Source: Antedon bifida
Taxonomy: Eukaryota > Echinodermata > Crinoidea > Comatulida > Antedonidae
Direction: 5' to 3'
Length of the DNA stretch: 64,000 nucleotides
Assembly: GCA_963402885.1 (NCBI GenBank)
Contig: OY727097.1
Span: 15,004,001-15,068,000, forward strand
The notes under the pieces were generated by a model. That model made no database searches and was not told where the DNA came from. It was given only the letters and a program-made list of their open reading frames with translations. Below are positions 55,151 to 64,000 of the stretch, in pieces. Numbering within the stretch: the first letter of the stretch is position 1; each line of letters begins with the position of its first letter. The position numbers were made by a program, and so were the translations under genes.

Positions 55151-56740
55151 GTCGTGGTATTATATGTTTATGTAATTAATACACAATGAAAGAGCTTATT
55201 TTAGTATCCTATAGTAATACATTTTTATATATAATTTAAAGGGAAGATTGAATTTAAAATCAGTTACAAAAGCCGACGATACGAGAGAATGACATGTTTT
55301 AAAAAAACAACCCACTTGTTATTTTTTAAAAACATTGGCGAAACAACGCAACAAAAATGTTGGCTGAACAAAAATTGCATATTAATTGTTGTTGTACTGT
55401 AGGCCTACAATGAAACGTGTATTTTATGTACCCAGCGGTACACAGTTTCATACAAATTTGTACATTTAATAATTCGAACAGCCTAGATCGTGAACATAAT
55501 TCGTACGCTTTTGTTGTAGCGTACGTATACACAATACACGACGTACGCGTCGGTAAACTTCGCCGGGGAGGTAACTATACGGATTTTGGTCCCTGGATGG
55601 AACATGTGTATTATGCGTAAACCGTGTATTCCACGATGCCACTGGATCGGTCACTTAATAATAATAATGACTTTAATTTTCCAATTCATCATATGTTTGT
55701 CATTACTATGAACTTTAGTGTACTGATTGGAATAATTAATCAGTATAATAATGCTTGCCTTCTAATCAATGTTGGTTACATTGAAAACCTCATCCAAAGG
55801 ATGCGATGTAAATCCACTCAACAATTTGTTGAATAGCAAGAGGAGACATGGGTCTGCTAATTCACTTGCTATTGTTTGTCTTTTTTTAAACAATATTTTG
55901 ATGACGAAGTTAACAGTTACTGTATAGTCAGAGTGACAATAGTTATAATAATTATTGTTTCAGATTTGTAATAATTACGTCAAGTATAGCCTCTTCTCTA
56001 GTAGCTATGTCAACCACTTGACTTGACTATTGGGCATGGAAATGTGCCCTGGTATATGCACGGTTAAATCGCCAACGCAATCATTAAACAACTATATTCT
56101 ACAAATAAACATGTCAGGAATAGACAATGTATTCGCTTAGTATATAAATTATACCAATTTCTTTATGTAACTGCTGTTGTCAGTATGCTGCTATTTACGT
56201 ACATGATACAGCAACACCTTCCCCGTGATCATGTTTACGATAATATGTAAAAATAATGTTAAACATCAGAGATGTTACCTATATCGGGTTGCCAGTTATA
56301 TAGTAAAAAGAAATACTGTAATACTAGAATATAAAAAGTACATAATGAAAAAATGAAAACCTGGATAACCCCTTCATTAATGTCTGAACTATACTAATTT
56401 TAAATCAATTGGAGCTCATCAGTCATACGTTGTAGTGATTTTGGATTTGACACAAGATTATTTGGCAAATCAAAACTGAATACATTCCGATTATCAGGAA
56501 TCTTAAATAAACAATGAGAGGAAGACGTAAACTTACTGTGAGTTTTTTGCATTTAAATTATTATAGTATGAGGCTAATTAGACCTGTTTCAGATAACAGT
56601 TTAGCGGATTTTGTTTCTCAGACTCACTCTGCAAACGCAAAATTTTCTTTTAATTAAAAGCTCACATAAACGGGCAATGAAATCGTTAATAAAAACATAA
56701 TCTTATACAGTAGGCCTATATTTATATTTAGTTATTTATT
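55151..56740. other. Non-coding region
   Basis: Several short open frames on both strands overlap one another and show no domains. No gene or clear repeat. Confidence 0.5.
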
Positions 56741-58379
56741 GGTTATCCGCACTTGGCGGATAACCCCTTGTTATTGTCAGGATCTTTTTTTTTTTTTTTT
56801 TTTTGGTTATCCGCAACCGTAAGGTTTTGCGGATAACCCTTGTTATTGTAAATATCTTTTTTTTTTTCATCTTCTTTGTTCTTCTTTCTTTCCCGGAATT
56901 TTGTTGCACGCATATCTGTCATCCTTGTCAACATAAGATTGTATAACTTTGTCATAAGATTGACCTGTAGCTGTAGATGTGCAGGAAACTTTGTTATATG
57001 ACGTTAGAGTCGCGTAGCGCAAGTTACGCGCGATTTTATGAATTTCAATGATTGGTCATAGATTATAAACCAAAAGTCATTTTGTATTGACACTTGGTGA
57101 AAATTTAAGTCATATCAAGGGCAAACTTTCTATGGATTAAAAATGACATGTTTCACAAAAAGTTACGCGCGCACGCGCATTTAAAATTTCAAAATGCGCA
57201 AAATTAATTTCTAATCAACTTTCTACGCTGATCATAACATTTTGAGCATGTCAAAAATTCCCACGCGCGCGAAAAAAATTACGCGTAAGGTGCGCGCGGA
57301 GCATGAAAATCATGTGTTTTTCTCTTGAATTATGATTTTACAGTCTTTCCTAGTTATTTTAAAAAAGATTGACATCATTTCAAATTAAAATGACGCCATA
57401 CGAACACGTTGATTTAGACCATTTGCGCGCGTTTTAGTTGCAAAAGTTACAACATATTGTCAAAATTATGCCTATTTTTAATCTATTATAGCTTCTCAGG
57501 ATCATCCACGACCCCTAATTTTTTTAATTTAATATGTAAGCAGATATGTTGTAGATATGAATTCATGCAGAATCTTTACCCCTCGAATGTTATGACGTCA
57601 TCGTATGGCCACACAAATGTGAAATATAGGATTTTTTACTCTTTCGTTATTGCTCATCACATTAAATAGAGCGCATCTCGCTTATACGTATTCTATTTTC
57701 ACAGATATTTTAATACTCTCTAGGTCAATCAACTATCTTTCGCATGAGTTAAAAATATTTTAATTTTTATGACGTCATCATGTATAAAAACGTAAATAAC
57801 GTGGGTCCCCAATTTTCATCTTTACAGTAAATTTCAATCTGTTATAGCTCGTCAGAATAAAAAGTGATAATCATGATTAAAACGTTTTCTGAAAGCTATT
57901 GGATTGTAGATACGAATTCATGTGAATATTTTACCAATCAGATGTCATGACGACGTCATAAGGCCAGTTGAATTCAAAAAGTCATATTTTCATCTCTTGC
58001 GTAAAAGTTCATTGCGTTTAAACGAGAGCGCATCTCACTTTTACGTGCCCAAAATTCTTCAAATTTGTATTAATGTAATTAATTAGATAATTATCTTCTA
58101 AAATTGTTATTTTATATGTTAATTTGATGATGTCATCGTGTTAATAATTGGATTTAAAAGATGGGTCTCGTAATTTCGTCTATGCTACACTGTATATAAC
58201 ATATACAGTGTATTCTGTAAATGCTGTATGCTACATAATAGGTACAATTCAGCACTGTAAACATATTTATTTCATGTCATAGGATGGCATAATAATTGTC
58301 GAGGTTCATATAGTTAAGTATGTGCATGTTGCGTTTGCGCGGATAACCCGAACTCGTCAAAGTGACGAGTTCAAATCTA
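56741..58379 (+). mobile_element. Helitron/Helentron-like non-autonomous element, copy 1
   Basis: The 5' side has two hairpins of one type: GGTTATCCGC/GCGGATAACC (56741-56765) and GGTTATCCGCAA/TTGCGGATAACC (56807-56840). The 3' end has a perfect stem AACTCGTCA-AAG-TGACGAGTT, then CAAATCTAG at 58379, the hairpin-plus-CTRR form of Helitron ends. No Rep/helicase frame is present. The interior carries many ACGCGCGC motifs. Poly-T runs near 56785 and 56850 may vary in length. The next copy starts immediately after its end. Confidence 0.65.
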
Positions 58380-59003
58380 GTTGGTTATCCGCAACCGTAA
58401 GGTTTTGCGGATAACCCTTGTTATTGTAAATATCTTTTTTTTTTTCATCTTCTTTGTTCTTCTTTCTTTCCCGGAATTTTGTTGCACGCATATCTGTCAT
58501 CCTTGTCAACATAAGATTGTATAACTTTGTCATAAGATTGACCTGTAGCTGTAGATGTGCAGGAAACTTTGTTATATGACGTTAGAGTCGCGTAGCGCAA
58601 GTTACGCGCGATTTTATGAATTTCAATGATTGGTCATAGATTATAAACCAAAAGTCATTTTGTATTGACACTTGGTGAAAATTTAAGTCATGTCAAGGGC
58701 AAACTTTCTATGGATTAAAAATGGCATGTTTCACAAGAAGTTACGCGCGCACGCGCATTTAAAATTTCAAAATGCGCAAAAATAATTTCTAATCAACTTT
58801 CTACGCTGATCATGACATTTTGAGCATGTCAAAAATTCCCACGCGCGCGAAAAAATTTACGCGTAAGGTGCGCACGGAGCATGAAAATCATTTGTTTTTT
58901 TCTTGAATTATGATTTTACAGCTTTTCTTAGTCATTTTAAAAAAGATTTACATCATTTCAAATTAAAATGACGTCATACGAACACGTTGATTTAGACCAT
59001 CCC
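58380..59003 (+). mobile_element. Helitron-like element, copy 2 (3'-truncated)
   Basis: Starting with TTGGTTATCCGCAACC it is nearly identical to 56805-57420 of copy 1 for about 620 bp, with only scattered differences (for example ATGGCATG for ATGACATG). It then breaks off after GATTTAGACCAT. The tight head-to-tail join at CTAGT/TGG suits insertion of one copy next to another, or rolling-circle tandem copying. Confidence 0.75.
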
Positions 59004-60204
59004 TTTGAAAAAAAAACTACCGTCGTTTACCGTAGATCACTGTAAAACAACACTTTTTACTGGTTATTACCGTCGTAAACTATGGTAAACACCGTTGCAA
59101 ACTATGGTAAACAACGTTGCTATAAATGTCATAAAATACATCGCCAAGGTAATCCCTTGTCACCACTAATTATAACCAGGGTCATATCAATAAACATGCT
59201 GGTGATTTATGGAAGGCTACTACTACTAAGCCCCTCCCTCTACTAGAGTCTAGGCTAGATAGGCTTCCTTACCTACTACAGTGTATATTACATTACGTTT
59301 CTTAAATTGGTATTTTAACCAATTCTAAAAACGCTTTTATTTCAAACTGTATAATAAGCCTATACAGTACTAGCCTAGGCCTAGTACCAAAAACTGTTTG
59401 TGCACACATATCCAATTACACGGCGGCCAAACCATCATCATCTCTGCAGCTCATCGCGCTCGACTCTTTCATACACGTTACCGCCGGCGGCAACACCACC
59501 ATATATCCACCTATCAGATGTGCGCCCTCTACATTTACTTTATTAAAGCACGCAAACATCTTTGATTAAAGTTAATGAACGACAACGACAGTACAGTTAC
59601 AAATAGCGATGTAGTCCTAGTTTTAATTTATATAAATATCGTTGATATAAAGTTTGCGATACACCACTCTGAAAAGAACTGTTGTGTTTCTCTATAAATA
59701 TCGTATCACTTTGTAACAATTACATATTATGTGTTTGACCATGGAGGAAATGTATATACATGGTTGAACTCGATCTGTATGTATTATGATACATTTTTGT
59801 ATATAGTACTTTACTTTTTAATACTAAGGCCTACAGTTTGTTGTGTTGGCTTTCAATCACGCGAGTTTGTTGGACTCAAATAGGCCTACAACTTGCTATT
59901 ATTTGTTAATATACAAATTAACGGCGAATCAACGCGCATTCATATTTTTTACGTATTTCTTAACGATAGTAAATAGCGATACCGTAATGTTAATTTAACG
60001 ACAACGGTATTGAATATCGTTATGTTCAGTTGTTTTTTTAGTAACACCCTTAACTATCAGAACTCAATCCGCCGTATTAAATTATTAAATGATACATTTA
60101 GGCCTAAATTGATATAGTAATTTACTTTTTGATACGCGTATGTTAAAAATTGAGCATTAGGCATACACTAATCTGGTTGTTGCCATAACATTTTTTTTCT
60201 ATAT
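59004..60204. other. Non-coding region
   Basis: It contains a 22 bp tandem pair around 59074-59118 (AAACTATGGTAAACAC/ACGTTGC). A CpG-richer stretch lies at 59400-59530. No gene that I can support; promoter activity is possible but not shown. Confidence 0.45.
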
Positions 60205-60233
60205 GTCGTCATTTAAACCGTTTAAATGACGAC
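60205..60233. repeat. 29 bp near-perfect palindrome
   Basis: GTCGTCATTTAAAC, one central base, then GTTTAAATGACGAC. Confidence 0.9.
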
Positions 60234-60299
60234 ACCACTGTCCATTAATCACTCTATGTTTTCAATGAATTGTCGGCGAATGTTTACCCTGCCTCGTTT

Positions 60300-63200
60300 C
60301 AAATCCACAACGACGTTGAGCAACGTTGTGTTATATAAAATTCAATATTCCCTTAGAATGACATGTGTTTAAAAATATAGACATTTATAATTAGGCCTAC
60401 CTATGAACCAAAACATGAAATTTCCTCTAATTGTGTTATAATATCACTCTATGTTTCCAATGAATTACGGTCGGCGACAACTAATTACCGATATAAATAT
60501 GTTACACATAATAAAAAGGAGAGTATTTGGTATAACATGCATGTATGTATGTGCTACCCATTATAAATATTGGGTATCACAACTAATTACCGATATAATG
60601 TTACACATTAATAAAAAGGATAGTATTTTGGTATGAAATGCACATAAAGTGTGCCACCCATTATAAATATTGGGTAGCACAAATAATTACCGATATAAAT
60701 ATGTTACACATTAACAAAAAGGATAGTATTTTGGTATAAAATGCACATTAAGTCTGTGCTACCCATTATTAGGTAGATTGTTAGCGAAAATGTTTTCACT
60801 GTCCCGTTTACACAACAACGTTGAGCAACGTTGTGTAATATAGCCTATTGTAAAATGGCTATTCCTGCCTTAAAATTGGCACTGGTATAAAATATAAACA
60901 TTAATAATTACTTAAGTATCAGAAAACTGAATTGCTTCGAACTGTGTTGTAATGATATCGGTAGGTCTTCTGTTACTAAGGAATGTTAACGAATGTTTCC
61001 CTGTCCCGTTTACACAACAACGTTGAGCAACGTTGTGTTATTTTATAACATTCTATCCTTGTCTTAAAATTGGCACTGATATAAAAATATAAACATTAGT
61101 AATTACTTAAATATCAGAAAATGAAATGCCTCTAATTGTGTTGTAATATCGGTAGGTCCAGCGTTGCCAAAGGGATTATTAGCGAATGTTTTCCCTGTCC
61201 CGTTTACACAACAACGTTGAGCAACGTTGTGTTATATTATAAATACCCTATTGGCCATAAAATTGGCACGGGTATAAAATATAAACATTTATAAGTAATT
61301 TTGAACCAGAAAATGAAATGCCTCTAATTGTGTTGTAATATCGGTAGGTCCAGCGTTGTTGCCACATGAATTATTAGCGAATGTTTTCCCTGTCCCGTTT
61401 TTTACACAACAACGTTGAGCAACGTTGTGTTATATTATAAAATGCCCTATGGGTCATAAAAGTGGAACGGGTATAAAATATAAACAGTTATAAGTAATTT
61501 TGAACCAGAAAATGAAATGCCTCTAATTGTGTTGTAATATCGGTAGGTCCAGCGTTGCCACAGGGATTTTTAGCGAATGTTTTCCCTGTCCCGTTTACAC
61601 AACAACGTTGAGCAACGTTGTGTTACATTATAAAATTCCCTATTCATAAAAGTGACACGGGTATAAAATATAAACATTTATAAGTAAGTTTGAACCAGAA
61701 ATGAAATGCCTCTAATTGTGTTGTAATATCGGTAGATAGCCAACGTTGCCAAAAGGATTATTAGCGAATGTTTTCCCTGTCCCGTTTACACAACAACGTT
61801 GAGCAACATTGTGTTATATTATAAAATGCCCTATGGGCCATAAAAGTGGCACGGGTATAAAATATAAACATTTATAAGTAATTTTGAACCAGAAAATGAA
61901 ATGCCTCTAATTGTGTTGTAATATCGGTAGGTCCAGCGTTGTTGCCACATGGATTATTAGCGAATGTTTTCCTGTCCCGTTTTTTACACAACAACGTTGA
62001 GCAACGTTGTGTTATATTATAAAATGCCCTATGGGTCATAAAAGTGGAACGGGTATAAAATATAAACATTTATAAGTAATTTTGAACCAGAAAATGAAAT
62101 GCCTCTAATTGTGTTGTAATATCGGTAGGTCCAGCGTTGCCACAGGGATTTTTAGCGAATGTTTTCCCTGTCCCGTTTACACAACAACGTTGAGCAACGT
62201 TGTGTTATATTATAAAATTCCCTATTCATAAAAGTGACACGGGTATAAAATATAAACATTTATAAGTAAGTTTGAACCAGAAATGAAATGCCTCTAATTG
62301 TGTTGTAATATCGGTAGATAGCCAACGTTGCCAAAAGGATTATTAGCGAATGTTTTCCCTGTCCTGTTTACACAACAACGTTGAGCAATGTTGTGTTATA
62401 TTATAAAATGCCCTATGGGCCATAAAAGTGGCACGGGTATAAAATATAAGCATTTATAAGTAATTTTGAACACTAATTGTGTTGTAATATCGGTAGGTCC
62501 AGCGTTGCCACAGGGATTATTAGCGAATGTTTTCCCTGTCCTGTTTACACAACAACGTTGAGCAACGTTGTGTTATATTATAAAATGCCCTATGGGCCAT
62601 AAAAGTGGCACGGGTATAAAATATAAACATTTATAAGTAATTTTGAACCAGAAAATGAAATGCCTCTAATTGTGTTGTAATATCGGTAGGTCCAGCGTTG
62701 CCGAAGGGATTATTAGCGAATGTTTTCCCTGTCCCGTTTACACAACAACGTTGAGCAACGTTGTGTTATATTATAAAATTCCCTATTCATAAAAGTGACA
62801 CGGGTATAAAATATAAACATTTATAAGTAAGTTTGAACCAGAAATGAAATGCCTCTAATTGTGTTGTAATATCGGTAGATAGCCAACGTTGCCAAAGGGA
62901 TTAGCCAATGTTTTTTCTGTCCCGTTTACACACCAACGTTGAGCAACGTTGTGTTATATTATAAAATGCCACATCCCTGCTTTAAAATTGGCACTGATAT
63001 AAAAATATAAACATTAATAACTACTAAAGTATCAGAACATAAAATTGTCTCGAATTGTGTAATATAGGTATCCAACGTTGCCAAAGGAATTAATAGCGAA
63101 TGTTTTCCCTGTCCCGTTTCAAATACACACAGCAACGTTGAGCAACATTATACAATTCTATCCTTGCCTTAAAATTGGCACTGATAAAAAATATTAACAT

Positions 63201-63370
63201 TAATAATTATTAATTACTTAAATATCAGAAAATGAAATTGTCTCTAATTATGTTTTAACATTGGTATGTCGCATTATGTTGCCAAGGAATTATTAGCGAA
63301 TGTTTTCCCTGTCTCGTTTGAAATACACAATATGCAACAACGTTGAACAATGATGTGTTATAATTATACA
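60300..63370. repeat. Satellite of about 193 bp with a trimeric higher-order repeat
   Basis: The palindrome core CAACGTTGAGCAACGTTG (intact or slightly changed) occurs at 60314, 60829, 61021, 61215, 61413, 61606, 61797, 61995, 62188, 62379, 62556, 62749, 62937, 63136 and 63341, so the monomer is about 193 bp. Each monomer has ATGTTTTCCCTGTCCCGTTT, then the core, then AAAGTGGCACGGGTATAAAA. Monomers 61413/61606/61797 match 61995/62188/62379 one to one, including private variants, at an exact spacing of 582 bp. Outer monomers are more diverged, as at array edges. The first copy at 60314 is separated from the rest by the 102 bp repeat. Non-coding. Confidence 0.95.
60470..60775. repeat. Tandem repeat of about 102 bp, three units
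   Basis: TAATTACCGATATAA recurs at about 60483, 60584 and 60685. Each unit includes GATAGTATTTTGGTAT and the hairpin CTACCCATTATAAATATTGGGTAG. It precedes the 193 bp array. Confidence 0.85.
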
Positions 63371-63389
63371 AGGCCTACCCTAGTAAAAA

Positions 63390-64000
63390 TGAAAGTGGGA
63401 TCCCAGTGGGATCCCAGGGGATCCCACTGGGATATGGTTATCCCAGTGGGATAGCACCATCCCACTGGGATTTTATATTGACACAGTGGGATTTTCTAGG
63501 ATGAGTGAAAAATCCCAGTGGGATCCCACTGGGATAGATATATCCCAGTGGGATTGTTTTATCTCACTGGGATAATATGAAATCCCAGTGGGATTCAAAT
63601 TATCCTACTGGGATGAATAAAATCCCAGTATTAAATACCACTACTTTATCAAATCCCACTCAAGTGGGATAAAATCCCAGTACCATCCCACTCCTTTGTA
63701 AAATCCCACTCAAGAGGGACAAAATCCCAGCTCCATCCCAGTACCATCCCACTACTTTATCAAATCCCACTCAAGTGGGATAAAATCCCAGTACCATCCC
63801 ACTCAAGAGGGACAAAATCCCAGCTCCATTCCAGTACCATCCCACTACTTTATCAAATCCCACTGAAGTGGGATAAAATCCCAGTACCATCCCACTCAAG
63901 AGGGACAAAATCCCAGCTCCATCCCAGTACCATCCCACTACTTTATCAAATCCCACTCAAGTGGGATAAAATCCCAGTACCATCCCACTCCTTTATCAAA
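63390..64000. repeat. Palindromic ATCCCA/TGGGAT minisatellite, running off the window
   Basis: 63390-63625 is packed with the near-palindrome ATCCCAGTGGGAT or ATCCCACTGGGAT at irregular spacing. From 63641 it settles into a tandem repeat of about 93 bp (landmark CTACTTTATCAAATCCCACT at 63641, 63752, 63844 and 63938) with CTCAAGTGGGATAAAATCCC inside. The open minus-strand frame 63771-63956 is only a by-product of the repeat. The array reaches the last base. Confidence 0.93.

Noticed and set aside
63771-63956. Open minus-strand frame with an internal protein repeat (GFDKVVGWYW)
   Set aside because: It is produced by the 93 bp minisatellite period being open in one frame; no start context or homology.

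Overview
The window is AT-rich, intron-rich animal DNA, most likely from a marine invertebrate deuterostome, probably an echinoderm. This rests on three points. There is a Gmr1-type Ty3 element (integrase placed before reverse transcriptase), a group described from deuterostomes. There is a multi-exon ankyrin-ROC-COR-death-fold gene of a kind expanded in invertebrate deuterostomes. The AGGCCT-rich non-coding texture is also compatible. The species cannot be named from the sequence alone.

Layout. 1-6349 is a satellite of about 890 bp units that changes orientation near 1225 and has truncated units at its right end. 6353-7982 is a DNA transposon with about 40 bp inverted ends. 8215-11217 is a graveyard of three LINE fragments. 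11381-11675 is a 5'-truncated SINE. 11740-12801 is an intronless open frame matching the N-terminal third of folliculin-interacting protein (FNIP). 13265-18380 is a LINE whose two ORFs are both open (300 and 1085 codons). 18380-22200 holds only possible exon fragments, a LINE remnant, a SINE with a 5S-rRNA-derived head and a small MITE.

The main host gene runs on the minus strand from about 22200 (poly-A signal) to at least 50633. Nineteen exons (plus an ambiguous last one) were read by eye. Every junction has GT-AG borders and keeps one reading frame for about 1091 codons. The order is ankyrin repeats, ROC GTPase with a long acidic/lysine-rich insert, COR, a linker, then a DED-like death-fold pair. 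The start of the gene was not found. Its introns hold a broken Gmr1-like Ty3 fossil, a partly duplicated exon, a perfect 38 bp palindrome, a duplicated tRNA-derived SINE, a 3.1 kb TIR transposon, Helitron-like elements and a TIR element with multiplied sub-terminal repeats.

50634-64000 has no gene I can support. It holds fold-back elements, two adjacent near-identical Helitron-like copies (56741-59003), a short 102 bp tandem repeat, a 193 bp satellite with a three-monomer higher-order period of 582 bp (60300-63370), and a minisatellite built of the palindrome ATCCCAGTGGGAT that runs off the window end. The window is therefore one large signalling gene of innate-immunity or cell-death type, flanked on both sides by satellite DNA and riddled with mobile elements.
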